The notes under the pieces: generated by a model
Seen by the model: only the letters and a program-made list of their open reading frames with translations
What the model was told of the DNA's origin: nothing
Database searches by the model: none
DNA from: Syngnathus acus
Lineage: Eukaryota; Chordata; Actinopteri; Syngnathiformes; Syngnathidae
Assembly: GCF_901709675.1 (NCBI RefSeq)
Contig: NC_051091.1
Location: 10,202,967 to 10,266,966, forward strand
Length of the DNA stretch: 64,000 bases
Direction of reading: 5' to 3'
Translations under genes and position numbers: made by a program
Part shown: in pieces, positions 11,796 through 26,700 of the stretch
Layout: the number at the start of each line of letters is the position of its first letter
Position numbering within the stretch: position 1 is the stretch's first letter

Positions 11796-14700
11796 GTGAG
11801 CGAATGGATGCATCTCAGCCACTGTTAAAGCTGTAGCACTTCTTGTCAAACTAGTTGTTGATGACTGTCTTAACCCATTCACTGCCATCCCAATTAAATT
11901 GGCTCTTTGACCTCTATTGCCATCCATGGCAGTAAATGAGTTAAGAGTTGAACCATTAGTCTGGTGCCAAAATATCAAAATCAAAGGCAGCATCATTGTC
12001 AGAAAAACGGCGGTTCCCTAGCATGACCTGAATATCATAGCACTTAAGCATCTGTTCTTAAAGCGCTGATCAAAAGTTGAACATTTTATCAATCACTTTG
12101 GTCAGCTTAATTGTAATCACACAATTTCCCCCACCAGGTACACCTTCTATGACGGCCCACCCTTTGCCACAGGTCTGCCCCACTACGGTCACATCCTAGC
12201 GGGCACCATCAAAGACATTGTCACCCGCTTTGCCCACCAGAGCGGCTTCCATGTGGACCGGCGCTTCGGCTGGGATTGCCACGGCCTGCCTGTGGTAAAT
12301 GATACTGCGTATTGTTTTTCACTCCTTTCCTGCTAGATCTGTCTTACCAGCGGTGTGTTTTGTAGGAATATGAGATCGACAAGACCTTGGGCATCACGGG
12401 CCCTGAAGACGTAGCCAAGATGGGCATTGCCGAGTACAACAAACAGTGTCGAAATATCGTCATGAGATATTCTAACGAGTGGGAGGTGAGGAGTAAGAGT
12501 GTTTTGGGGTATTCGGGGAACTGCCAAATGTGTAACTTGGGAATGTTGGTCGTTGCCAGGTCTCGGTCAATCGAATGGGCAGATGGATTGATTTCAAAAA
12601 CGACTACAAAACTCTCTACCCGTGGTTCATGGAGACTGTCTGGTATGTTTTGTCACAAATGTACACTATTGTGATCCTAACCCAAATATAGAGTATAACA
12701 TTAAAATACAATAGAACACATTGTCCTATTTAGCTCCGCTTCAATTCCAAGTATATGGTTGGTTCTATGTTCACTTTTATTGCACGACTTTGTTCTTTCA
12801 GGTGGGTGTTCAAGCAGCTTTATGACAAGGGTCTGGTGTATCGTGGTGTCAAGGTCATGCCTTTTTCCACTGCGTGCAACACACCGCTCTCCAATTTTGA
12901 ATCGCACCAGAACTACAAGGTCCGCACAACCTTCATATCTGAGACAGTCCATGAGGTTACAACAGACAGAAAAAAAAAAAAGTCAACTTTTTGTTTTATT
13001 TCAGGATGTTCAAGATCCATCGGTCATCGTCAATTTTCCGCTGCTAGACGACGAAAATGTGTCTCTTATCGCGTGGACCACCACCCCGTGGACGCTGCCT
13101 AGCAACCTGGCCCTGTGTGTTAACCCTGAAATTTCTTACGTCAAGGTCCAAGGTAAGCGTCTCTCCACAAAATGCTGCCTGTCATAGTCAGTGAGATACA
13201 GCAGGGGGCGCTGTTGCAGTGCAAAGCAAACAATTCAGTAACTGCACTGCCTGTGCTGCATGGGAGACCGCCTTGGAATACCAATGATTTTTTTTCTCCT
13301 TTGCATCAATTCTCATCCTCCTCATTCCATCTTCATCCAACATTTTCTTCCTGTTTAGCTTCACCCTCCACCTGTTTTTGACCTGACGTCGCTCTTTGCC
13401 TTGTCTCTCGGGCTTCTGTCATCCTCTGCGGGTCCGCGCCTCGCAGTCATCTGTCACACCAATGACGCGTCGGGACGTCTTCTTTTCCCCCTATGCCGCT
13501 CCAATCTCTCCTCCAAAAATCTTTTTAATTTCAAATTTTGCTCTTTTGGGAGCGTTCCGCTGCCGGATGAGCAGTCTCACAGCACGGCCATGGAGTCCTT
13601 ACCTGACCTTGAGTTTTTATGGCGTTGGCCTCATTGTTATCAAGCAGGATTCGAGATCCTAGTTAGAGCCCCTCCACCTCCGAGTTAGCAGTAATGCGGA
13701 GAAGAGCATAACATGGTTGCTGTTTATCAAACATGAAACACGGATCAATGAACATAAATCACTCCCGTCAGGGCCATTTGTTCCAGCGTTCAAAAATTAA
13801 GCAGAGCATGAGGAGAATCATCAGTCACGTGTCGCAAACGTAGACAGCTTAGAAGACATTAATGAGGAGGAATGGACACTAAGCGCTCTATGTCACACTA
13901 TTTCCCGGATGACCAAGTACTCTTCGCCTCAGATCTCCCGTCATTGCTTGACTTCCAAGCTCAAAACAAATTCCCACATGTAAAGTGAAATAAGTAATAC
14001 GATCGTCCACATTTGCCGCTTGTCCTGAGGTTGCCTATAGTTGTTTCTTTTTTTCAGATATCACCACCACCAAAACGTACATCATGATGGAGTCCCGGTT
14101 GGGTGCGCTGTTTAAGTTGGAGAACGAATACACGATCCTGGACAAGTGAGTGCTGCTCACTTTTCAAAAATGCGAGAGAGAGAGAGAGAGTGAATCATGC
14201 GTCCTTTTTAGATGTAGGTAATGAAACACATTGGGAAATGAGAATTTTGGGTGTCGGTACAAACTCTATTTCCATATACATGTCACACGTGAATACAAGT
14301 TTCAGAACTAGCCAAACTATGGGGGGAAAAAAACAACTTACGGTCTGAAAAATACTCAAATGGTTTTTACAGTTGCAGTGGAACAAAACATATAAAAATA
14401 ACCTTGGCTAAATATACTGCATTGTATATTTAGTACAATGTACAACAGTTGTGGCTGTTGTTAAATAAAGTAAATTCAACAACGTGTCGAAGTCTCAGGT
14501 GAGTTATTGGTAAAGTACTTGGCATAATGAGGACAAACGTTAAAAGATGGATAATGGATGGCTGTCTTGGATGTGTTTCTCCAACTTCTCCAAAATTGTT
14601 TTCTGAAAACTTGAGTTTCGGCTCTACCTGACGTGTCTTTGAAATCCTTTCCTTTCCAGATTCCCTGGCAAAATGTTAAGTGGAAAAAAGTACAAACCTC

Positions 14701-17700
14701 TTTTCAATTACTTTGCCAAGGTTAGTAAACTCTGTGGCACTCTCCTACTTTTATATATTGGCTACAAAATGAAAATCTTTGAATCTTTTTTTCTTTACTA
14801 GCCCGACCACATATTGCCATTTATATTTATGTACTTTAAATTTCTGCACCATTTGATCTCAGTGCGGCGAGAAAGGAGCTTTCCAGGTGGTGACGGATAA
14901 CTATGTCAAGGAGGAAGAGGGCACCGGAGTGGTCCATCAAGCACCTTATTTTGGAGCTGTAAGTGCAGATGGGAATCTTTTGCATTATTTTCATCTTGCT
15001 AAGTTAGTTGTGTACCATAGTGATTGTGTGTATATAGTATATATACTGTATATAACTTAATATACAATTTAATTTAACCTTTCAGAATCCAAATTTGAGG
15101 ATGACCTGGGTCATTGCTAATGGAGTTAGATAACCTTGTTAAGAGGACTTAGAATGCCCTAAGGCTTGTAGGTAACCTTCGGGTTGTCTTGAGTCCACCG
15201 CCACACTCGTTCATCTTTCAGGCCTTGAACGTAAAATGCTCTAAAGGTTCTTCAATGCACATATTTTAGAGATGGCAGATCAATGCATTTATTTCCACCT
15301 AGAAGACGGATTTCCATTTTTTTTTTCTACTCTAATGTCCTGGCGCCGAGATGCCAAACAGCCCCCTTAGCCATCCGTCTTGGGCCACTTGACAGGCTGT
15401 TTGAATACAGAATACATTTACAGTTGGAGTGCAATCAGCTACTTGGTGTTGAGCTGTAGCAGCAGCAGTTGTGCTTTGTTTAGTAGCTTTGCAAACACAA
15501 CCATTTAGTATGGAATCATAAGGTGCCATTATGCTTGTGAAACAGCTTGTCAAAGTGGTTGGCTAATTATTTGAATTTAATCTATTTAACGGCAATGTTT
15601 TGTGATAGGAAATGATATCATTAAGGTAATATAAGACAATCTTTTATTTATTACAAAACAGTCTTGTGCTACACTGCTTTGTTATACTGACTAATAATGT
15701 AAAAGAGATTAATCAGCGTAATCACGTGTGTCTAATTTGCCATGTAGGATGATTACAGGGTATGCACTGAATACAAGATCATCCAAAGGGACCAGGCTCC
15801 GATCTGCCCCGTGGACGCCTCCGGCTGCTTCACATCAGAGGTCACCGATTTTGCGGGACAGTACGTCAAAGTGAGTGACACGTTAGCCCCATTTATATCG
15901 AGATTAGCTTGGTGGTCTTATATCATTCATTGATAGGTTATTTTTTTTTGAGTTACCGGATAATGTGAAGACACTGAACAACTAAAATACTAAAGTTATA
16001 GTGTCAGCTATTTCACCACTTTTATGGGAAAAAGCACTAAATACACATTTGACATGCCTATCAGGTAGACAATTATGGAAATGGTGTCCTAGGCAGCCCG
16101 AGTAAGTTGCGTCATTTACCCTGCCTACTCCATGGCCCCATTTTCTCAGCAAATTCCCTTGTTTCCAGGCTCGTTCTCGATCCTTACTGCCGTCATATTT
16201 GACACCGCTTCTTAAAATAGCCTCCTTCCATTCCATCGCCACTCCTCGACTCCTGCCACCACCCCATTTGTCATCTTTGGCAGCTGTAATGTCTTCTTCG
16301 TCCTACCTGAGAGCGCATGTCCTTTTTCCTGCATGTTTAGCTTCATGATGTTGCCACTTCCTTTAGCTATCTCATTTTGGCAGTCAATGTTTCTCTCAAT
16401 TCAAGTTTGGGTTCTCGATAAAACCACTTGGGCCGTATGAAGTTGTTGTTTGTATTTAATAACTTCAGCTACTCCAAAACTTTGTTTGGATTTAATATTT
16501 GGACCTGGATTTTAAAAGTACTTTGACCAATGAACTCCATTAGTCTACTCAGTAGTAGCTGGCAGAATTCCTCTCACTTATCATATCGCAAGCTGGTGTG
16601 TTCACATTTTAATGAGTTAGCGGTCAACTTGGTAGTAAAAAAAGGTTAATATAGGCCAAGAGTTTTTTTTTTTTTTTATGACGATGAAAATATGAGATTT
16701 CTTTTTTATGACAAAGGAGTTTTGCAAAGTGTACCTTGCTAGAAAAAGTGATGCAGGGTCAAGCACATTTCTTTCTTTATGGTCAATTTTGTAAAAACTT
16801 GATTTCCTTTGACCTTTATTTTTGTTTAACTGATTGATATGAATAAAATCTAGATTAAAAAATATTAATTGGAATAAATCTTGGTTTAGGCTCTTTTAGT
16901 CACTGTTGCTGTACATGCTTGTGTGTGTTTAAAACCCATGTTCATCACATTTTCAACATTGCATTTATTTCTAAATATACGTATACTAATTTGATTACTG
17001 TAGGATGCTGACAAGAATATCATCAAGTGGCTGAAGGAGAAGGGTCGCCTCGTCAACTCCAGCTCTTTCAAGCATAGCTACCCGTTCTGCTGGAGGTGAG
17101 ACATGCACAGCTCGCATCGTGTAACAGTAGCTTCTTATGACTATTGATATTAGGAATTACAGATCACGTTAAATACTTGTCTTATTCAGCAGCGGCAAAC
17201 CGTGAGAGCCCCTGTGAAGTTGCAGTACAGTTCCTCAGTCAGCGAGGTCCAAATGTGCCATAGGGTCAATAATGGTTTGTGGTTTCCGAGTGGAATCAAT
17301 TCAAAGTCAGTGTGCAAGCACAGTCATAACCTTTCAAGGTCCCACATTAGCAGAACTTCAATTCATTAACTTCTCTCCGAGCAGCGGTCGGGTTAATTAA
17401 GCTCGTTATATTCAGCGATGTCAAGCCACTAGTAGATGCAGGCTCGCGGAGATGAAAGTTTATTCGCTACCCCCCCTTCATCATCTATCTGAGTTGTGGA
17501 ATGTAATCAACTGTTCGGCTTAAATGGTAGAAATGAATGCATGAAAATATATTCTACCGACACTTACTAGGTTTTCTGCCGTTGCTCGCGTGTGTATAAC
17601 AATTTCATATACCTGCAGGTCGGATACACCCCTGATCTACAAAGCTGTGCCCAGTTGGTTTGTCCGTGTGGAGCACATGGTGCAGAAGCTGCTGGACAAC

Positions 17701-20700
17701 AATGGACAGTGTTACTGGTAAGCACTCAGCCAGGCCAGGCCAGTTTGCCACGCTCTGGCACACTGAATGTGGACGATATCTCAAAGCCACTAACTTTTCA
17801 TCCAATAACTCCTACTACTGTAAGTAATACACAAAATCCACTGCAAGATCCCATATTTGCACAATCTGTGTCATGCAATTATTGCGATGGCTTTACTGAA
17901 GAATGTTCCTCAGTAAAGTTGTGGGAAGGCGGTTTATAATGAAGAGCTGGCAAAATAAAGATCCCATCGAATACTTAGGAATAATAAAATATGATATAAA
18001 TGACATACAAATTGTGCATGTTGCTAATCACAATAGCGGAATGTGAAGTAAACGTCTGCATGAAAGGCTCTCCAACCAAGCGGTATTACCCCAGGTGCTC
18101 CCTGTGCTCTTTCCTGAGCGGCTGGTAATGGGACTGTCAAACTGAGATGAATGACTAGCCACCAGGAAGGTGAACACACATACATATACACACACACACT
18201 TAAAAGAAAGGGAGAGACTGACGTGCACGACTGTAAAGGATGAATTCATTTCCTGTGGCGTAATTGTGGTACACTTAATTTCACAGCAACCGACTATCTC
18301 TACGTGCATTTTAGATGAATTGACAGCAGTGGTGCACTTTTAATATGCTTTGAAAACTAGCAAATCTTTAGTAATAGATATTTTGGGAAGGTTTTGTGTC
18401 AGAAACTTATGAATACCAAATGATCTAGTTTTAAAAAAATATATATATTTATTAATTATTTCTTTAAATATCTGCAACACTATGCAAAGAAGTATATTGT
18501 AGACCGGATGGGAGATTTTTTGTTTACGCAGAGAGATAAAGGAAAATAATAGCTAAGTTTGTATATAGTATTGTAGTCAGTATGTGTCGTTGATATATGG
18601 ATTACATTTTATGAGGTATGAAACAACTGTAGCTCAGTGGTGTGTTTGGAAAGGTGTCAAATATGTATTTCCTTCAACCATGTACAGTATGTTGATAATA
18701 CAATTTCCATAATGCTCGATTTAGCTGACACGCTTTAGGCCTTCAAACATGCGCTCTTATGCAACTTTCTAATTAAAACTTTCCTCCAGCGAGCGTTAAA
18801 TAATTGAAGGGATGCGTTTTGATTAGACGCACCACTTCTGCTCCCGTGAAGATTTTTAATTCCACCCAGATTGTCTGTCAGGGAGCCTTGCCGGCTCATC
18901 AGCATCCCCGTAAAAAGGAAAATCCTCCTCTGGTTCGGTGTGCTTTCACATCACGTTCGTGTTCGTTGATCAGAGGTTTAAAAAAAAAAAAAAGAAGCCC
19001 TTCAGAAAGCAAAGTGCTTGTTATCATATCCCCACAGTCATTTGTTCGGCTTGTCTCGCTTTCTCGCATTGGCGCAGCGGGCAAGCGAGGGCTAAGTATC
19101 TATTAGGCCATTTTTTTTTTTTTGACTAAATCAGCGACCAACCTAACGAGTACTCGAGGAGCGCTCACCTCTTCAGTGGAACCTTGACGACACTTCACCG
19201 ACCATGACTGGACATAATGACTAATAGATGAGGCAGTATGTCCTATTTCATCCACCTTCCTCTAGTCCTTCATCAGTTTAAAAAAAAAAAAATCACTGTG
19301 GGTCTCCACTCTACTGCCATCCTGCCTAACTAATACATAACAATTCTAATTAGATTTTTTTAATATATGAATTATAACTGATAGTCAAACCTCCAAATTC
19401 CCTGCTGGACGTTGTCTTGTGGTTTTACTAATTATTGGAGAAATCTGCATTTGAATTGCTCATACTCATCTCTGCTATTATAACCCTTGAGTCCCCTGTC
19501 TGCTCAGAGCTTCTGAGTCCTCCAAGACTGCACACTTAACATCCTACATGTAGCAAGAGAAAAAGGAGGAGAGGAGTACAGGGGCTTGGTGAGCAGCAGT
19601 GGCAAGAAAAAAAAAAATCATTAAATTGATGTATTAGGGGCCTAAATAGAAATGCCTGCTACAAATGGGAATTGATGAACTCATTGCTTGGTGGGTGGAT
19701 GCGGAAGATGATATATCCGACCTCCTCCCCCTCCTGCCATAACAGCCAGAACCATCTCAGTTTGCACTGCTGAGCAAGAGAGAAAACACTCAGTAAGAAA
19801 AAGACAAGAAGTAACCTATCAGGGGGAAGTATGCAAATAAGATCCAGCTAGTTTTTTTTGGCTTGGCACTATATTCGTACATTTATGGTGCATAGGCTAC
19901 AAAAAAGTGAGACCGCGTGAGATTATTGTATGACTAAAAATATCCTTTTCACTCAACAAAAATATGAACTGAAATAAAAAGTCATTTCTACCCTTAAATA
20001 GCTTAAAATAGCCTTTTGTGCTTATCTTCAATCCACGGCACTCTGTTGCTTTTGGGGTCGTGGCATTTGTATAAAAAAAGTGAATCAATGACAGCACTCA
20101 TCAAATCTTCCATCTCTTTTAGGATTCCTGATTTTGTGCGTGAGAAGCGCTTTGGCAACTGGCTGAGGGATGCGCGCGACTGGGCCATTTCAAGAAACCG
20201 TTACTGGGGCACGCCGATCCCCATGTGGGTCAGCGATGACTACGAGGAGGTCAGGAGAACACAACATATGCAATGAAATGACTCGCCATGAGCGTGACAA
20301 GGCACTATGGAAATTCTATAACTCATTTTCATCAATTAATTACGTTTCATCAATTAATTCCGTTCAGAAAATGGATGGATATGCATTAGGGTAGTTACCG
20401 TATTGGGTGACCATCGTTTCCATTATGTGCAGTGTGACTACATATTACAGCCCCCCCTCCCCGGAGCCATTAGAGCCCCTCCATAAACTAAACTCATACA
20501 TAATTTATTTATATAAACAAGAAACCTAATGGGTTCTGGTTTCTCATCATACCGGTAAGGGGAGCATCCAAGGAATACAATGGAAATAGCGATGGAATAG
20601 AAAGCAGAGAAGATAATGGAAGGTGGAGGAAAGAATAAATGACACTATACAGAAAATGGATACAAGTGAAACGCAACCTCCTAGTTAAACTGCTTGTTGT

Positions 20701-23700
20701 AATTTCATTATTATCTCATACGAAATCATATAAAGGAAATTCATGTGTCCCAGGTTTCAGCAGGCTGCTTCATAAAACCACATAAAGGATAAACAGAAAT
20801 TTCCCATGAATAAAATAAAAGAGAGGCCTGAAGATTTTTAGCGTCGCTTTTTTCCCCCCAATAATGCGATGAAAAAATAAGTAATGTACCACTGATTTCT
20901 TTCTGAGGAATAATCACGTTGGACTTTACGCATTAATGTTTGAACTTGCACATTTTATTTGACTTTTAAGAACATTTTATATTCAACTCCAAATGGTACC
21001 ACCTTTGGGGTTTTCCACTTTCCATTCTATATTCAGAATGTTTCAGTTTCTCTTTCATAAGATTCCATTCAAACTAGGAACTGTCTGTCACTGATCACAG
21101 TCAAATCCAACTGACGCGGCGAAGTCAAGTGAACTTAATAAAGCTGTCACGATTGTTTTTTTTTTGTAGCTTAAATGAAGTGCTGGTCCCTGTCTGAAAA
21201 GAGAGAGGGCTGATGACCCGCTTGCTGGAAATAGCGCGGTCACTCCCTGGTGCCTGTCTTAACTCTTCCCATACTAGCACCAGCATACTCGCACACACAA
21301 AAACGGTTTCTTTGTGGTTGCCAGTCTGATTTCCATCCCCGAATAGCTCTTCTTTTAGTTTTGTCGCTTCCAGGTCCAGTGTGAATATTGTCAGTCTTCT
21401 GTTGCCTTCTTTGTGCCAGATGGGGGTTAGCAAAGGTAGTTTATGTGGGGCATGTTAGCTACCTTGTGCTGTCAAAACTAGAGCAGAGCCCATAGGCCGA
21501 CTCTCGGCGGAGAGCACTTTACAAAGTTGCGCTGAAGGTGTTTTAACTTAACACAGAGCAACTTTTACATTGAGTTTACCTCTGCGTAGCGTGTTTTAAC
21601 TCGAGGCTGATCAAATTCTAAATCCACTGCACATATCTGTGCTCACTAACCTATGTCACCATACCACTGCTCTTCCAATATTAATAATGTTCTTCACTGT
21701 GTCATTCAAATGTAAGCTTGGGCGGCGCTTTACTCAAATGGGAGCGTGTGTGTTGATCAGGTGGTGTGTGTCGGCTCCATTGCCGAACTGGAGGAACTCA
21801 CTGGCGCCAAAGTAACTGACCTGCATCGGGAGAGGTGAGTGGTCAAGCAGAAAGCCCAATCCAAACTATTCTGTCTTCGAATCGCCTAAAAAAAAAAAGT
21901 GAGCTTGGTTGTAATTTCACGCCCTTTGCACTCTCTCCCTCCTCAGCATCGACCATCTAACCATCCCATCGCGCTGCGGCAAAGGTGTCCTGCGGAGGAT
22001 CACTGAAGTGTTCGACTGCTGGTTTGAGAGTGGCAGCATGCCCTACGCCCAGGTCCACTACCCCTTTGAAAACAGGAAGGAATTTGAAGACACGTTCCCG
22101 GCGGACTTCATTGCCGAGGGCATTGACCAGACCAGGGGGTGGTAAGTGGAAGAAGGAAGGGAAGTGACACAACGTCGCAATTAAAATGTGACCGAGAAAA
22201 AACATTTGATACTTTATCAGGAGCTCTCTGCCCACCCATCAAGTGTGAAATTACATCACCGATTGTTTTTTCGAGAATGTTTTTCCATTGAAAGCTTCTT
22301 TTTTTGTGCCCCTCTTTAGGTTCTACACTTTGCTGGTGCTCTCCACAGCGCTGTTTGGCAAACCGCCCTTCAAGAACGTCATCGTGAATGGCTTGGTACT
22401 TGCTAGGTGAGTCTTCTGTCTTGTAAGTGATGTCCTCCTATCTCCACCATTTTCTTGGCAACATTGTCATACATCTCCCATCCTTCACCTGTCTGTTCAC
22501 CTGCTGCTTAAGATCGTAGTGGTGTGTGTGCTGTGACATTTAGTTGCTCAGAGGTGCTCGTCAGTTGGGCCCATCCTCGGCTTCTTCTTCCTCTTCCTCC
22601 TCCTCAGCCTTGGGCTCTAAACAGACCAACGTGCTCACAGGCCTGCTGACCTGGAAGGCCGCTGCTAATTTGAATACCAAGTGCTCTGTTACTTGGATGT
22701 TTTTTTTTATTTTTTTATGCATGCGTGCTTTGTGTATGTGTGTGCACATTAATTCCTTTGCCTGTGTCGCCCCCCCCCCCCCGCAGCGATGGACAGAAGA
22801 TGAGCAAGCGCAAGAAGAACTACCCGGATCCGGGCCTCATAGTGCAGGGCTATGGCGCCGATGCCCTCAGGTCAGATCTTGCGCTTGAATATGAGCAAGT
22901 GTGATTATGTGTTTCTGAAGCATGGCGGTGGGAGAGAGAGTCTATATATGAGTGTGCGCTAACCTACCTTATGTCATTAGCTGGCATGGTTTGGTAAGAA
23001 TCATGAGCTAGTCCGAACCGCCACAGTCCTACATGCTGTACACGCACACACTCACGCAAACGGTACACTCACACGCACGTTTCTCTTTTGCCCTGAGCTG
23101 TCGAAGCACCGTGGCATATGGCCTAATGAATAAAGCACCACACAGTTGCACCATATGTTCACATACACAGGAAGAAGAGTGAGTTGCATCGAGAAATATG
23201 ACTGTTCGTTTCTCTCTCAAATGCAATAAAATAGAGAAGACCTGTATTAGTCCCGCATTGGGATCATTCCAGTTTTATAGAAGCTATGCGGACAATTGCA
23301 GCACTCAGGAAGATATCATTTACAACATCAGGGAAGGAGGCGATGTAGCATCAGTACATGATTAATTGATGCTAGGATATTGTAGATGTGAACTGCAAAA
23401 AAAAGTACGTCGATATTGTAATGTTTTCACAATTTTGGACTGAATGCCATTTTTATGAGCATATCCAAGAGTGGTGGCACAGCTCTTAATCAACGTGTTG
23501 ATTTGAAGAAGCTGATTGAATAAAATTGCTCATTTTCAGTCAAGCGCAATACAAAGTGTCTCAACTCTTGGTCGCTGAGATTTTTTTTACTATCTGTCTC
23601 TCACTGCAGACTGTACCTCATCAACTCCCCTGTGGTGAGAGCAGAAAACCTGCGTTTCAAAGAGGAGGGCGTTCGCGATGTGCTGAAGGATGTCTTCTTG

Positions 23701-26700
23701 CCGTGGTACAATGCGTATCGCTTCCTGGTGCAAAATGTGCAAAGGTTACAAAAGGTACGGGCGCTTAATGAACATCACAAAATGTCACTTCTGTCCAAAC
23801 GCTCCCACAAGTCGTCCTTTCTGCTCCCACGTTTAAAAAAAAAAAAAAAAAAAAGAAAAAAAAGAAAACAGACACACTTGATGGCGTAACAATCTCAGAC
23901 TAATTGATTCATTGCTCATTGGTACCAAATGGTAATTACCTTTGATTAATAGAATGAAATAATGTTGTAAAAAGGTGCAGTAATTAGTCCCTGGAGTGTT
24001 GTTTATCTACATGTGGGTGTGTATTTAATTTTGTAGTTTTAAAAACGCCGCCCGCTGAGGGAAAAAAACCGCATTAGTATTCAGCATAACACTTTATCGT
24101 GAAGATCCAATTAGATATTGGCCCATAAGCAATTCTTTTTACACGCATAATAATGAAATCACACTATGATCTTTGTGACCCCGTGAGTGATAGTTTCCGT
24201 TGTTGTGATGAAGTGCGTACCGATGCTTGTTTGAATTATTGCGCCCAGGAGGACGGCCTTGAGTTTCTGTATAACGAGAACACCGCAAAGCAGAGTGACA
24301 ACATCATGGACAAATGGATTCAGTCTTTTACGCAGTCCCTCATCCAGTTTTTTAAGACTGAAATGGACGGTGAGTAGACACTTGTGTGTCAAGTAGCTTT
24401 TGCATCTGACAACTTATGAGTGTGAAAGTGCTTACAAGCTGTTGTCTGTCACGCAGCGTACCGCCTGTACACCGTGGTGCCTCGTCTGGTCAAGTTTGTT
24501 GACATGCTCACCAATTGGTATGTTCGGACTAACAGACGCCGTCTAAAGGTGAGTTGAGCTGACTGACTTTTTTACGTTGTTATGAATATTTTAGTTGCTC
24601 AATTGTGTTTGGAATTCCACCCATATGTACTTTAAGATGGGATGGACAGAGAGAACTAAGTGACCAAAGACAATGGCAACTATTCGACGATGAACGCTTG
24701 GGGATATTGTCATTCATATAACTCGTTGCAATCGCATCATCACACTAGAAGAATACAGTGGGCGGCCCCCTGCTGCACATCAATCAGTAGCTGCATACAT
24801 ACAAGCTTGCTGCAATAAAAAAAAATAACTGCGAGCCGTGGTGTTCTTATTGCGGGGCTGAGCACCTACCGTATCTATATGATAATCCTACAAGGAAATA
24901 GAAAGGGAGAGTGCTGTGGCTATATCAGAGGCAACTGGTTCCATTGTGCATTGTCCATTTCTGCAACACATTCCCTACCCTTATCTGTTCCACTCACTTC
25001 ACTGGGGACATAAAGTGGTGCCTTGAGAAGTTTAATTTATGTGATCACTCAAAACATCGCAAATTGTCTTTCCCCATTGCAATGAATGGAAATGCAATTA
25101 ATCGTGCTTGGTGGCAAAGATAAAAAAAAGAATATTCTTAATCATCTATGTTGTATGCCACATAGAAATTATACAACAGACCACCATGTGTAATTTTCCG
25201 CCATTATCAGTGGACCTCTTTTTTGCGTGTGCATTAGTGGCATTGGACTATTGTGTGTTTGGGCACTTGTGCCCTATTCACTGCTCCATGGGTAGAGGCA
25301 TTGTATTGACAATTTGACATGTGTTTGAACTTTGTAGGGTGAAAGTGGTACAGAGGACTGTCTGTGGGCGCTGGAAACCCTCTTCAGTGTGCTCTTCTCC
25401 ATGTGCAGGCTGATGGTGAGTCATCGCAGCTTGTGTGAAAGCGTTAAGAGTAAGAGAAAAATGCCTTTTGTTGTGGGTTTGTGTGTGTGCGTGCATGACA
25501 GACTGATTGCACGAGTGTGAAAGTGGAGCTCATGTTTTTTTTTTTTTTTTGAAGGCTATGAATAAAAAAACACGTGAGCCAGCTAGCCTAACCTAGATCA
25601 ATATACTAGATCATTTGTGCAGCTTTATGAATTCATTAGTATGCTCAAAGTGCAATGCTGGCACAACTCGGTTTGAACTTTTGCTCATGAAATCTCGGGA
25701 ATAAAATGTGTTGGATGTGCTTATTTTCCTCCCTTCGCCCGAAAAAGAAATGTTTAAAGCTCCTTTTGACTTTTGGACTTCTGCAGTGGGAAATGTAAAT
25801 GAACCACAGTTGCACAGCATCAAATCATCTTCCTCTTATTTTTGACTACAGTTGCTCTGCTTTTCCCCTCCTTTGCCCTCAGGCTCCCTTCACACCCTTC
25901 ATCACCGAGATGATGTACCAAAACCTGCGTAACCTCGTCGACCTCGCCTCTCTGGAGGAGAAGGACACCGGCAGTATCCATTATCTTATGCTGCCCCAAG
26001 TCAGGTGGGAGGGGGGGGGGGCGATCCCTTCACATAAAAATTAGTTGAGTGCGTGATTCTTAATCAAACTTTAATAGGTAGTACGACGTTTCCCATAGAG
26101 CTCTCATCAACATAAAATACCAGTCAGATGCACCCCAGACCGACTTCTATTAGCACTGTTGTCTTAAATCGTCGATTAGAGGATTTGCTCTCAATTCTTT
26201 TCACAATTTAAAATAAATGCCAGGTGTCTGGAGACAAATGATATCTTCAGCTCCGCCTCCAGACTGCAAATGAGTGCTCGGTGCCTGATGTCACCACTTG
26301 TTAATTTAATTAATTTAATACAGTACTCATTAAACCTTGAGCCACAACATATTAATTAAACAGTTAATGATGTAGTTATTAATGAGATGTCACTAATGTT
26401 TATTAGGATTTGTTTTATTTTCTGACACTTTCTGACAACAATAAATACAGGTTGAATTGACCAAGGAGCATTATTGCTTATTCCTGAAAATAAAACCATT
26501 TAAAAAAAAAAAAAAAAAAAAAATAGTTAAGTGATTAATCGAATAAACCTTTTCCACTCTGTTTTTCACATTTTTTTTCAGTTCAAATAAGCAATTTAGA
26601 TGAATTTTAGACAAAATTTAGACTATAAATTCACTCACTACATACAAACAGATTAGACTATTAGTCAGCTAACAGATGCCTTTTCAGATTGGTGTTCATA

